Positions 11,979 to 23,494 of a stretch of 64,000 nt of DNA are shown piece by piece. The stretch covers positions 169,267,144-169,331,143 of the forward strand of contig CM051461.1 of assembly GCA_028095005.1 (NCBI GenBank), given 5' to 3'. The number at the start of each line of letters is the position of its first letter. The first letter of the stretch is position 1. This DNA comes from Rhynchospora pubera (taxonomy: Eukaryota > Streptophyta > Magnoliopsida > Poales > Cyperaceae). A program made the position numbers and the translations under genes. The notes beneath the pieces are model-generated. The model searched no databases. It was not told the DNA's origin and worked only from the letters and a program-made list of their open reading frames with translations.

Positions 11979-12289
11979 TGATGAGTGGATTTTATATGCA
12001 TATTCAGATACCATTTTGTCTCCAAACTAAATTAATTGCCTTGAGTTTACATAGTTTACATAGTTTAGATTAGTTTAGGTTAGTTTAATTAGAGTTTTGT
12101 ATCAAGAATGAGTTACTACCATAGTTTCTAATTTTATTGCAGATTCTGGACAAGAAATGACTTGGATGAGTCCATAAAGTTGAAGATCTCGTTCTAAGCT
12201 TTCCAACGGATCTTGAATCACCCCAAACGGAGTTCGGATGAAGGAGATATGCCCAAAATACTGACAGGATGCAGTGCTGACATTTTCCT

Positions 12290-12318
12290 GCGACCCGCTG
12301 AAAGTCCCAGCGGCCCGC
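12290..12318. repeat. Palindrome pair upstream of the TATA of solo LTR A
   Basis: GCGACCCGC (12290-12298) and GCGGCCCGC (12310-12318) are exactly 20 bp apart and about 136 bp upstream of the TATTAAA box. Both sit in CTG/CAG-flanked arms. Confidence 0.8.
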
Positions 12319-13215
12319 AGGCCTGGAACTGCCAGATTTAGCAGAATCGCCCGATTTGGCAATTCTATATTTGGATGGCGGTTTCTACCGACTCCAGGTG
12401 CATCCAGAGCACGTCTTCAGTTATTTCCAGCGTTTCTACACCTTTCCAAGGCCTATTAAAGACCTGTTTGAGGGGAAACAAAGAGAGAACAAGGGGGAGA
12501 CCAAATCCAAGGTCAATTTAGGGTTAGACATAGAGTTATTTGAGAGTTAGGTCTCAAGTCCAGATCTTGGCAGCGCCAAGCAGGTTGATTGCGACAGCAA
12601 GAGACGTGTTTGATAGGAGATTTCGACACACGCAAGAGCAATTGGTTGTAATCTTTCCTTATTCTCATTTTCTCTTGTGTTTGTATGATGTCTTTTAGTT
12701 GTTGATTGTTTGTTCTAGGGCTATGGTTGTAAACTCGAATTCTTAGTTGTTGATTGCATGTTTATTGATTTTATTTGATATCTTTGTGTTTTATACCTTG
12801 CTTGAATTGCTTGAATTGATTATGCCATGATTGTTTAAGTAGATTTGTTTACACCCGTTAAGTAGAGCTCGCTTAATTGCTAGGTGGTTAAGTCCAAATA
12901 AACTTAGATTATTAGGCATGATTATGATTAACATGAAGGTTGTAAACTGAAAGGTTAAACCAGGACTAGTTAACGAGAGTTAAGTCCTTTCCAAGAGTGA
13001 AAACTCAAGGATTTCATAGGTTAGAAAGGTATAGACTTGTAGAAACTAGACCAAGAAACGATAGTTGAAATCTAGATTCTATACGAGGGAAATTGGGTTA
13101 ATTAATTGATAACCAGACCTAAAACGAGAGTTTGATCTAGGGACCTTAATTAAGCCATTATCCCTACACAATTATCAATTGAATTAAGTCAATTTGCATT
13201 CACATCGCTAATCCT

Positions 13216-13334
13216 AGCGGGCCGCTGAGTGAATCAGCGAGGTTGTCTATGCCCGCCAAGTAGCCAGCGACCAGTCTAATAGGTTAGCGACCTAAGTTCT
13301 TTTAGCGGGCCGCTACGAGAGTCAGCGGGCCGCT
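13216..13334. repeat. Three palindrome pairs in the 3' part of solo LTR A
   Basis: Perfect AGCGGGCCGCT occurs at 13216-13226, 13304-13314 and 13324-13334. Decayed copies beginning AGCGA lie at 13236, 13266 and 13286. Starts pair as 13216/13236, 13266/13286 and 13304/13324, each exactly 20 bp. The core is again CGGNCCG. Confidence 0.85.
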
Positions 13335-13625
13335 GGAACTAGGACTAAGAAGAAGTGTTAGCAACCAGAAACCCTAGAATTACGTGACTTGTTGAATCTC
13401 TCTCATTAATTCTTGTTTTGGCCTTGAAACTAGACTTAGGATTTGAACCCGCCTGCAACCCTTAATTCACATAAGAGTTGAACCGTCTAGCTAGTTTAGT
13501 AAAGTAAAAGACTAATATTCCAACACCGTCCCTGTGGATTCGACCCTCAAGCTGTTCTACAAACGATTAGATCGGCAGACACGAGGTTTTTATTTTGAGA
13601 CTTGGTTTTCCCATCGATCAATCAT

Positions 13626-14018
13626 ATCTAGAAAATGATTCAGACCTTACTTATTAAAAAATTAGATTATACATAGTAATTAAGCATATAATATACAGAT
13701 AATGCATGCTCTGAGAATCATTTGAGCATTTCAACCTTTCCTAAATTCATTCTAAGTCATTTCATCACAATAATCTATATTTAAACTCTCTATACGGTCT
13801 AGAATACGAGTCAGATCTTACATAATAAATAAAATTTTGATTATACATAGTAATTAGGCATTTAAAGCACAAATAATGCTTATTCTGAGTATCATTTGAG
13901 CATTTCATCTATTTTTTAATCTAATCTAAGTCATTTCATCACAATAATCTACAGTTAAATTCTCTATATGGTCTAGAATATGATTCAAATCTTACTAATT
14001 GAAAAATGATAGGATTAT
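13626..14018 (+). repeat. Small satellite block (about 2.3 monomers)
   Basis: The block contains the diagnostic ATCATTTGAGCATTTCA and CATTTCATCACAATAATC segments of the main array, at about 172-bp period and more diverged. It ends at the Athila LTR stub. Confidence 0.85.
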
Positions 14019-14104
14019 TGATTGGTTCCAAATGTGCTGGTGTTAAAATTAAAACCTTAAATACCGATACTATTTCGTTTGCAGTATGGCTTAAGGGTCG
14101 AATT
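14019..14104 (-). mobile_element. Truncated Athila LTR end
   Basis: The piece begins TGATTGG and aligns with 5139-5223 of the Athila LTR, including ACCGATACTA-TTCGTTTGCA and TTAAGGGTCGAA. The alignment stops at 14104, where a copia-like LTR starts. The remaining 1.6 kb of this LTR is not found in the window. Confidence 0.75.
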
Positions 14105-15194
14105 TGTTGGAATTATGTCCTAGAAGTCGATAGTTTAATGACTTAATTTGGTTTGTGTTATTGATGATATTAGATCATTTGTTCCTTGAGTTATAATTGA
14201 CAGATCATTCAGGTTGAGGATTTGAATTGTAGATCTATATAGATTATTCGTCAAAATGACAATAATATCTCTAAAAGGGTCCTTAATCTTGATAATCAAC
14301 AATGAACATTAATTGTCATGAAAGATTAGTGTGCGAGTTAAGTGATGATCAAGTTCTACAAATCATAGATAGAGGGTTACCAACTTAATTGCATATGTTG
14401 ATGTTATTGTAACATCGCACGGGACTTGATCCGATGAAATAAATATATGAATTGTGTTAGGTGTCATTATTTATTTTATTAGAGTTTGATTCTAGGTTTG
14501 AGATGGCTCAGCTTTTCCACATGAGGATTGGTTCTATAAATATAGTCCAACGCTAATTCCTGAAAAGACTGCTATACAGACTTTATTTATGCTCTCTTGA
14601 TATCTATAAATATAGTCTAATGCTAATTCGTCACTCACTAGGTTTACCGTATGTCCCGCATTAGTAAACCTAGTGAGTGATGATATCTATTGGGCCACTT
14701 TATGGAGTTAGATCGTATGCGCGCAAACTAGACGATCAACTCTAGATCAAGAAATGTATAATATGCAAGAATGACACATTTATATCTTGGATTATACAAT
14801 GATATCACGTGACATAAGAATCAAAACAAGAAAATTATTTATTTCTTATGCATGATTGAAATACTACAAATGTATATTATTTATTTATGTCAATTGAGAA
14901 TCATAACGTGTTGCTAGATACCGCTTATGATTATTGGAAATAAATAATGATTTAATTCTATGGCCAACATGATAATCCTCGAGAGTTACACAAATAAAGT
15001 TTTTATTAAATGGTGAATTATTTAGTTTATTTGCATTGGAGAATGCAGTATATGGTAAGTTGATTAATTAATCATATACCGTTGTGAACTGTTATAATTA
15101 ATTGAATCAAAGTGATCATATGAAACTTAATTGATGCATGTGCTAATACAATAATAATTATCAATAAGTTGATAATTTAGTTCAACAGTATTTC
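14105..15194 (+). mobile_element. Ty1/copia-like LTR, 5' part, copy 1
   Basis: The start TGTTGGAATTATGTCCTAG is typical of a group of plant Ty1/copia LTRs. The unit is collinear with 56048-57010, sharing for example CATAACGTGTTGCTAGATAC and the GAAATAAATATATG region. Similarity stops near 15194, so the 3' part is missing or replaced. It sits in the Athila LTR stub. It carries a 17-bp inverted repeat absent from the other copy. Confidence 0.7.
14631..14680. repeat. Perfect 17-bp inverted repeat
   Basis: TCACTCACTAGGTTTAC (14631-14647) and its exact complement (14664-14680) flank a 16-base loop. In the other LTR copy only the right arm exists (near 56475-56500), so the left arm is new to this copy. 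Confidence 0.9.
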
Positions 15195-15933
15195 AAGGAG
15201 TGAATTTTATGAGAAGTCATTAAACTTTGATCGCTGTCCATTTTTGGTCCCTAAATTTTAATTTGTCCTAATGTAACCCTCGAATTTTGATTTTATCCAA
15301 TTTTCGTCCCTCCATCGCGCTCCGAAATACTTCTGTTTATTTGATCACGTTAGGTGCAAACTTTTGCAATCTAAATCAAACCCTCCTCTCATCACTTATT
15401 CCTTGTCGTCTATCTCTATTTGACATATCGGAAGTGGAAAAAAAAACAATTCTCTTTATTTCTCTCTTAGACCATAGCGACTCTCTAATCCTCTGATTTC
15501 TCTCTATTCCTAACCCACGCCGACTTATCCCCTTTGTGTTTATCTCTCTCTTAGACTTTGTACTTCTGTAACCCTCCTCTTGTCTCTCTGCCGAAACACT
15601 AGAGATGTTGTTGTTGACTTGCTGCTGAGTCTGGAGGTTGTTGCTGAGTTGAAAATGAGACACCGAAAGCATTTCACTGAAAAACCAAACTATCATAAGT
15701 CCCAATTTCTACAATTTCATACAAATTTTCTCTTTTCCCTGGCCTGTGTCAATTGGTACTATTTTATGGTTAACCAATTTGTCTCAATTTATGTTAATTT
15801 CTGTTGCGTTGAGTTCAATTCAACTCAATTTGTCTAATTTATGCTTGATTACTGCATATTAGTAAATTGAATGTTGTATGGCTAGCCAATTTGTCTCAAT
15901 TTATGTTAATTTCTATATACCTAGTTAGGTTAG
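15195..15933 (+). other. Unassigned interspersed sequence
   Basis: This stretch holds a TTTTGGTCCCTAAATTTT-type segment near 15243-15262, typical of degraded plant repeats, and a direct repeat of CAATTTGTCTCAATTTATGTTAATTTCT (near 15775 and 15890). I saw no coding capacity and no termini. Confidence 0.4.
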
Positions 15934-16275
15934 TGTTGCGGCTTTTTCGTCATTCTCTCCCTCGACTGATTCCTCGAGGAAAAATGGGAACATAGCTTTA
16001 GATTCACCCCTCTTAAAGTTCGATCTCTATAGCGCGTATCTCTCAAAGACAAGAGAATCCTAACAAGAGTCGCTTCTTAAAAGGGTTTCTTTGCATAAAA
16101 TAGCAATTTTGTGGCTCCTTCAGCCATTCTGAAAGCACCATAATATTCCTCATGCTTCATTGGATTTTGGGGTATTTTTCCATAATTTTGGAGTTCATTT
16201 GCTATTTTTCATGATTTTCTCAAACTCCTTGTAAATCAGTATGTATCTCCAATCGAGAAAATTTAGGGTCAAACA
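15934..16275 (-). repeat. 3' LTR of E2 (342 bp)
   Basis: On the minus strand it runs from TGTTTGACCCTAAATTTT to AAAAAGCCGCAACA. Its two halves match the two outer ends of the 4.1-kb unit E1, with the junction near 16085. It therefore looks like an LTR that lost about 3.7 kb from its middle. Confidence 0.8.
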
Positions 16276-16279
16276 AATG

Positions 16280-16289
16280 CCCCCCCCCC
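16280..16289 (-). other. Polypurine tract of E2
   Basis: There is a run of ten G on the minus strand, 4 bases upstream of the 3' LTR start. Both position and composition fit the plus-strand primer. Confidence 0.65.
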
Positions 16290-16828
16290 ACTAGAGTAGG
16301 TTGTGAGGATCCTGGACATAACAACGTACTCTGGTGGTCCCTTCTTGACCCCTGTATGTAGTCGAATTGGTTGTATGACGGTTTTGTCGAGTTTTCACAA
16401 GAATTTGGATTTGGTTGGGTTGAGCTACACTCGCCTTCATTTTGGGGCCCACTTCGTCCATTTTTATGTGCATGCCTCCTTTAATAGATTGTGGTTGCTT
16501 CATAGTTTGATTTACTGCCTTCGGTCTTCACTCGTTGTTTTAGTGTAGGTTTTGGTTTTGATGCAGGCTTATCCCGGCATTGACTCGATGTGATCGGGTG
16601 TTGGCTTTGTTGCCCCAGTCTAGTTGACAGTCATTCCTTCTTCTTGTTTCTTACTTTCTTCTTCTTGTTATTTTTTTCTTTTTTGGTGCCTAAAAAACAA
16701 AATGAAAGCAATGCAGCACCAAAATTCTACAAGATAGACTATAACACACAATTTTATGTGTTTTAAGTTTGCATTTTGGTGTTAAGTCCGGTCAAACGTC
16801 AACTATGATCTTCGTGAATCTATTGTTT

Positions 16829-17025
16829 AAGTTGAGTGCGAGACTAAGCAAATTCACGCGAAACTTCAAGCACGGTATGCTTAATGTCTCAAGCAACTTC
16901 ATCTCGCACTATTTGTCGATTTGTCATATAAGTTGAGTGTGAGACTAAGCAAATTCACGCGAAACTTTAAGCAGGGTATGCTTATTGTCTCAAGCAACTC
17001 TGTGTCACACTATTTTGCTTAATCC
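16829..17025. repeat. Two 101-bp tandem units that fold as hairpins (in E2)
   Basis: The units start at 16829 and 16930 (AAGTTGAGTG-C/T-GAGACTAAGC). Each contains an outer inverted repeat and an inner one (GAGACTAAGCA ... TGCTTA-AT-GTCTC). The outer arms covary: AGTGCGAGA/TCTCGCACT in unit 1, AGTGTGA/TCACACT in unit 2. Confidence 0.75.
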
Positions 17026-18153
17026 TTTTTAAATTTGTTTGTTATTTACAAAATGTTGTAGAATCCAATGTCTTTTACTGTCATTTTAATCTTGAAATTT
17101 CATGTGAATTATTTGGTCAAACTTTCTACCAATGCTTCACGCATGTATGAACGTGCATGTATATGTAAACTATAAGGATTAAGTGCTCCTAAATGATGCA
17201 ATTGCCTTTCTTTTTATTTATTATATGCAGAATTATGAACACTAGGGTAATATCTAAATCTAAACTCAAATGTCTTTTAGGTGAGTTTATGTAACACTTG
17301 GTCCTAGGGATTTCTATTTCGACTTCAGGGACTCTAGCTTCTCTCTATTAAACTGTTGACCCTAAAAATTAAACCCTCAAAGCCAAATAAATCAAAACCA
17401 AATTGCGAAAACCAAAAGTCAAACAACAAAAACCAAATTTCCAAATTGCCAAAAAACCCAAATTCAAATTATGAAAAATACCAAACAGACTCCAAAAATT
17501 CCCAAAATTTACCCAAAATCCCTTAAGAATTATGGTGAATTATCATAATTTTTAAATCCCAAAATTATCAACACAAACTCCAAATTTTGCAAAGAAACCC
17601 AAAAACTTCATAAAATTATCAAAATAAATCTATGAGGAATTTTCCAAATCCATTTAAACCATTAAATTCCTCATATTTTTCTGAGTATGTCCATAAAATT
17701 TCATCCAAAAATACCTAAGAAAAGGCCTTCAAATAATTTATTTAGGATTGGCACTAAGGAAATATGAGAGAAATTATGGAAAATGGTTGAATGCTCCTGG
17801 TCTGTGTGCACCATGAACTGAAATTTAAATAGACCTCATTGGACCACTGAAGACCGTGTGCACCCAAATCTAACTCTCTCACTAAACCTTACAAATGGGC
17901 CCCAGTCGAAGAGTCTCCTTCTTCACCAGAGTAAAAAGGCAAAAGAGGTGAAAACCTCGGCTTTCACCGCGTGCACGCCAGGTAAATCGACGAAGAGCGT
18001 CGACGTGGCCTCCTCCAGCACCACAGACGCAAAACCACCAATGACGCCCCTGGTATGGCGAAACCAAAATCCTAGCGCCGCTTAGTGTGAGCCAGAGGAT
18101 CAAAATCAGAAGGCCAAAATCAAACCATGGCTTAGGAGCGTTGCCCTATTTCC

Positions 18154-18166
18154 TGCCTATAAAAGA
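18154..18166 (+). promoter_or_regulatory. TATA box of E3
   Basis: CCTATAAAAGACC lies about 800 bp from the unit's 5' end, followed by purine-rich DNA. E1 has the equivalent (CCTATAAATAGACC) at the same relative position. Confidence 0.65.
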
Positions 18167-18469
18167 CCCCCCAAATCGAAGAAAAAGAGAAGGGAGAAAA
18201 GGAGAAGAGCAGCCACCATTCTAGGTTAGGTCTAGATAGCTTGTACTAAGGAAAGGAGATCAAATTGAGGCTAGGTATTAGATCGAGCAGTGCGGAATAG
18301 AGAGAAAGAGGTGAAATTGAGAGTCTCCATTTTGTAATTAATGTCTTTGAGATAAAGAAATCCATCTTGAAATTCCAATTTGCTGTTTTGTTTCTTCTCT
18401 TTCCTTAGCTCACCCACCAAAACAATGGTGTGCTCGATCATGTGTAATATAGCTTCTTTGAGCCATGGT

Positions 18470-18668
18470 CTGCAGCGTAGCATCAGTCATGGCCATAGGA
18501 TAGTTCTAGAAAGGGTGTCTTATGAAGGTTTGGAGCATAGCTCCTCGCTTCATATGGCATTCGTCAAATATGAAGGGCACCATGGCTGCCATGTGAGGTC
18601 TTTATCATAGCTAAGTCTCTCATGGTAGTCCTAACTTGACTTGATATAGGTCCAGAGCGTAGCACTGG
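18470..18668. repeat. Cluster of short hairpins in E3
   Basis: Palindromes occur at 18470-18486 (CTGCAGCGTAGCATCAG), 18532-18544 (GGAGCATAGCTCC), 18548-18575 (CTTCATAT...ATATGAAG), about 18580-18593 (CATGGCTGCCATG) and 18652-18668 (CCAGAGCGTAGCACTGG). Arms differ, but three of the five have a GC-NNN-GC centre. Confidence 0.7.
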
Positions 18669-20929
18669 TCTAACCATGTTCAAGGTGTAAACAAAAACTT
18701 AAAGATGGTGAAAATAACAAACACAATGCATATCAGTTTGAACCAGCCCCATATGCAGAACTTTCTTAAAGTACCTAAGCCAATAAGATGGTATGAGTCC
18801 TGTACTGCACCAACAAGGTTTACATTGTTGCAAAATGGAAAATGTACAAATGAATAAATATAAAATCTGGCCAGCAGTAGAAAAAATAAAAATCGAGGTT
18901 TCCTTTGCATAAAAACATAAAGATACATACAGGAAAAGTTTATAAATATTATGAGGAGCATGCTTACAAATTTCAGAATTTTTTGAATAAGTATAAGGGT
19001 GATTTTCCATTTACTGTCTAAAAGGACAGAAAAATTGCATAAATAAGTGAATATTTTGCGGCCAAAGGAGAAATATATCTCAAAGCTGCTTTTAAACAAA
19101 CTCCACATGCCTTGTTTAGGCCTCTTGCAACTCATTTTCCTTTGTGTTGTGCAACTCAAACAAAGCCTCTTCAAAACAGTATCAAACTTGCTTAAAATGC
19201 AAATTAAAAATTGTGACAGGTGCTAAGTGAGTTGTCCTCATCCTCTGTAGTGACTTGAACATATAAAACAAAGTTAAAAGGATCTAAATTGTGCATTGAA
19301 TCAAACTCACTTGCTGCAATTTCACTTACATGCAAAATTGAAAATTGAATAAAAATGTGCAAAAGAAGTGCAATGCTGCCCCTTTGACTCTCACAGTCAA
19401 CCACGAAGCCTTAAACTAAACTAAGGACATAGACAAGCTAAGTTTGACCCCATGGAGCTGTTCAAATGGTTTCTGGCACAAAAAGATGGTCAAGTGGGCC
19501 CCACAGCAAGGTCCCAGTTCTACTCCTAAGCATCTCCATGACCAATAAACATCAAAAACGCTCTCTATACATGTCCACGAGTGAAAGTAACCTCCTCCTG
19601 GCAAAGGAAGGTGGCCAAAGAGCTCCAAAGTCCATTAATGGCGGCTCGAGATATGTCAGGTTCTACAAGACAACACAGGCTTCAATTGCTCCAATAAATG
19701 GCACCAATGTGATCTCCTCTCCTTCACGATCCCAACGAACCTAACCTCGACAGAAATGGTGACCAGAGTTGCTGGAAATCGATCGGAGAACAGACAGGGT
19801 CTTTTCTGCAAAAATCCAACGCTTTGTCAGAGAAGACGGGTTTAAACCCGCGTATCTCTCGATCTTCTGTGGTGTAGTCTCCTGTAACGGGTCACTGACA
19901 CCAAGATGACTTATTACACTAAGCAACCAACGTTTAAAACTAAAGATAAACCAAATGCCACGCCAACAGCCTCATCAGCGGCAACTCAGAGCCAGTCAGC
20001 ATCCACATCAGATTTCTCAGCTGACGTGGACCAACCAGAAAATTCCAAATAAGCAGCAAACTTCGAAAATTCATTAAAAATAGTAGGAAACTCAGAAAAA
20101 TTCAAATAAAATATAAAAAAATTTCTAAAAATCCAAATAAACCAAATTCACTTATATTTTGATATAAAAATCTGTCAAAATTATTGAACTTTTCTATTTT
20201 TGAAGTGTTTCCCATATTAAATAAATTTTATAAAATTCTAAATAGATTTTGTAAAATTCCAAAATAATTTTAAAACTCAATTAAACCCTCTTAATAAATT
20301 TTCAAAAAATAAATATTGAGATTTTAAAAGATACATATCAAATATTAAATATTTTCAAAAATAAACATAATTAAAAGTAAAAAAGATATTTCAAAAGTCT
20401 AAAGTTAAAAAATGAAAATAAAAGAAAACTTTGAAAATGGTAAAACCCAAAGAGAAAGTTAAGAAATTAAAAGTCAAAATACGAAATCCAAATTCAAAAT
20501 TGAAACCTTTCCATTTCAAGAACGAAAACTCTTCAACATATCGAAATGTCCTCGATTGGATCCCGTCAATTAGGTCTGGTACGTACACCAATTGAGTCCG
20601 GTTCAAGCCAAAAGAAATGAACCCAAAATAAATATAAGATCAAACGATTTCCCTAGTCTTTGCATACAATTCTTTAGATCCCTTAATCAGAGGTTCTCGT
20701 GATCAATCACGAGGTAATTAACAGTAGGGGCTTGCGCCTACTGGAAAGAAAGGACCCACGAAATCAATAAACCTCTTTAAGAGGCGACTCATGTTTTGGT
20801 TCTCTTGTCGTCAAGAGATACTCGAACGGAGATCGAACCTTAAGGGGGGTGAATCTAAGGCTATGTTTTCATTTCTCGAGGAAACTCGTTTCATTCATCG
20901 AGGGATGACGAAAAAGCCGCCATATAAAC

Positions 20930-22132
20930 AACATGCAAAGTCAATTTTATTTGCCCCATTTTTTCCATACTTCCCACGATTTTGTAAAGAATTTCATTAA
21001 AATGTCAACTAGTTTAGAGTCTTTCCATAAACACCAGATTTTCACCAATTTATTGTGCAAGTTGAGTGTGGGTGACTACTCACCTTAGGGTTTTACGCAA
21101 GAGGCATAAAGCGACAAGTGAGCGGCTCTCCCATTTTGCATAAATTAAACATAAATTAAGCATAACAACGAAAAAAAATAATATTGCTGCAAGGCATAAA
21201 TATTGCGATAAAGGGTAGTCAGAATTATGCAACGCTTGGGTCTCCCGCAAGGCACAAGTATCCTATAACTACCCGCCTAGCCATCAACTAGGCACCGCTT
21301 TAGTTCTCCTTTTTTTGGATTGATTCTTTTTTTGCATAGAGTAAACATAACGACAGAAAAGAAAATAATATATTTTTGTGGTTGAACCGCTCATTGTCGC
21401 TTAGTGTCAAAAGCACCCTCATGATCACACTATTTGGTAAGTCCGATTAAGTTTGCTTGTTGGTGTATCAAGCATTTTAAAAGCAACATCATACAAGCCT
21501 CAAAAAAAATTTACACACATTAATGATATCCTTTTTGAACAAAATCACGTGTAAAGTACAAATCCGTTCACTCGACAAAAGGTTATGACTTTGGCTAACA
21601 GCGGTTAACAATTATAAGCAACCGAGTTTCGAGTCCCATCAGTTTCAATCTCCGACCTTTTGGTCCATTGGCACAACAAACCAACCAAAGGTCGACTTGC
21701 CCTTGTAAACAACCTTGACTACCATTTTTACTTTAACATAATCTTTTAGTGTTAGGTCAAATTTTCAATTTAAACACCATACAATCAATTTTCAACATTT
21801 TATATGCAAACTAAATGGATTAAATGCAACTAAATGATGCAATATTTTTATGCAACAAAACCAAAAACATGTCATGATGCAATCCTATGCATAAAATTTC
21901 TAAGTTTTTTTGTATTATTTTTATACCCCTAAGTTGAACAAAGCATTGGCTCAATGCACTCAAACAAAGAAAGTAGAGAGAATGAGATTAAAGAAATACC
22001 AAATCAATCAGGTTCGCTTGTAGTCGATTGGATCTTGATTGGATGTTCATTTTGAGTTGCCATGTTTTTGGTTATATAGCATTTGCTCCAAAGAACTGCC
22101 CCGGTGGATGTGATGACAATTCGATTGAGAGG
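20930..22132 (-). other. E2 internal region, no gene seen
   Basis: This is part of the E2 body between the two nested insertions. It has short dispersed inverted repeats (for example GGTGACTACTCACC near 21075 and TAGCCATCAACTAGGC near 21280). Its GTTGAGTGTGGGTGA motif is related to the 16829 units. I saw no coding frame. Confidence 0.5.
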
Positions 22133-22448
22133 GTACTTGATGAGTGGATTTTATATGCATATTCAGGTACTATTTTGTCTCCAAACTAAATCAATTACCT
22201 TGAGTTTACATAGATTACATAGTTTAGATGAGTTTAGGTTAATTTAATTAGGTTTTTGTGTCAAGAATGAGTTACTACCATAGTTTCTAATTTTATTGCA
22301 GATTCTGGACAAGGAATGACTTGGATGAGTCCATAAAGATGAAGAGCTCGTTCTAAGCTTTCCAACGGATCTTGAATCACTTCAAACGGAGTTCGGATGA
22401 AGGAGATATGCCCAAAATACTGACAGGACGCAGTGCTGACATTTTCCT

Positions 22449-22477
22449 GCGACCCGCTGATGGTCCCAGCGGCCCGC
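22449..22477. repeat. Palindrome pair upstream of the TATA of solo LTR B
   Basis: GCGACCCGC (22449) and GCGGCCCGC (22469) are 20 bp apart, as in copy A. Confidence 0.8.
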
Positions 22478-23375
22478 AGACCTGGAACTGCCAGATTTAG
22501 CAGAATCGTCCGATTTGGCAATTCTATATTTGGATGGCGGTTTCTACCGACTCCAGGTGCATCCAGAGCACGTCTTCAGTTATTTCCAGCGTTTCTACAC
22601 CTTCCCAAAGCCTATTAAAGACCTGTTTGGGGGAGAACAAGAGGGAGAACAAGAGGAGACCAAATCCAAGGTCAAGTTAGGGTTAGACATTGAGTTATTT
22701 GAGAGTTAGGTCTCAAGTCCAGATTGTGGCAGCGCCAAGCAGGTCATTTGCGACAGCAATAGACGTGTTTGATAGGAGATTTCGACACACGCAAGAGCAA
22801 TTGGTTGTAATCTTTCCTTATTCTCATTTTCTCTTGTGTTTGTATGATGTCTTTTAGTTGTTGATTGTTTGTTCTAGGGCTATGGTTGTAAACTCAAATT
22901 CTTAGTTGTTGATTGCATGTTTATTTAGTTTATTTGATATCTTTATGTTTTATACCTAGCTTGAATTGCTTGAATTGATTATGCCATGATTATTTAAGTA
23001 GATTTGTCTACACCCGTTAAGTAGAGCTCGCTTAATTTCTAGGTGGTTAAGTCCAAATAAACTTAGATTATTAGGCATGATTATGATTAACATGAAGGTT
23101 GTAAACTGAAAAGGTTAAACCAGGACTAGTTAACGAGAGTTAAGTCCTTTCCAAGAGTGAAAACTCAAAGATTTCATAGGTTAGAAATGTATAAACTTGT
23201 AGAAACTAGACCAAGAAACGATAGTTGAAATCTAGATTCTATACGAGGGAAATTGGGTTAATTAATTGATAACCAGACCTAAAACGAGAGTTTGATCTAG
23301 GAACCTTAATTAAGCCATTATCCCTACACAATTATCAACTGAATTAAGTCAATTTGCAATCACATCGCTAATCCT

Positions 23376-23494
23376 AGCGGGCCGCTGAGTGAATCAGCGA
23401 GGTTGTCTATGCCTGCCAAGTAGCCAGCGACCCGTATAATAGATTAGCGACCTAGGTTCTTTTAGCGGGCCGCTACGAGAGTCAGCGGGCCGCT
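23376..23494. repeat. Palindromes in the 3' part of solo LTR B
   Basis: AGCGGGCCGCT occurs at 23376-23386, 23464-23474 and 23484-23494. The last two starts are 20 bp apart. Decayed AGCGA partners fill the gaps as in copy A. Confidence 0.85.

Larger units (their letters stand above)
11979..13620 (+). mobile_element. Solo LTR, copy A (Ty3/gypsy-like)
   Basis: The unit is 1642 bp, begins TGATGAGTGG and ends CCATCGATCA. It is flanked by a perfect 5-bp target duplication ATCAT (11974-11978 and 13621-13625). No primer site or coding region adjoins it, so it is a solo LTR left by recombination between the two LTRs of an element. A TATTAAA core promoter lies at 12454-12460 and a CCGTCCCTGTGGATTCGACC segment near the 3' end. 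It is nearly identical to the LTR at 22138-23780. It carries AGCGGGCCGCT palindromes. It lies inside satellite DNA. Confidence 0.92.
17354..20924 (+). mobile_element. E3: 3.6-kb solo-LTR-like unit nested in E2
   Basis: It begins TGTTGACCCTAAAA and ends AAAAAGCCGCCATA. A perfect 5-bp duplication TAAAC flanks it (17349-17353, 20925-20929). The expected terminal ACA reads ATA, a single C-to-T change. The last 700 bp are the reverse complement of 28765-29500 (E1), so E1 and E3 are one family in opposite orientation. A TATA box lies at about 18155-18162 (GCCTATAAAAGACC), 800 bp from the start. Hairpins lie at 18470-18668. There is no internal domain and no direct terminal repeat, so it behaves as one long LTR. 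The A-rich stretch 17370-17720 and the rest show no credible coding frame. Confidence 0.75.

Noticed and set aside
17858..18103. Overlapping frames on both strands upstream of the E3 TATA box
   Set aside because: They lie in the promoter part of E3, are short and have no homology signal.
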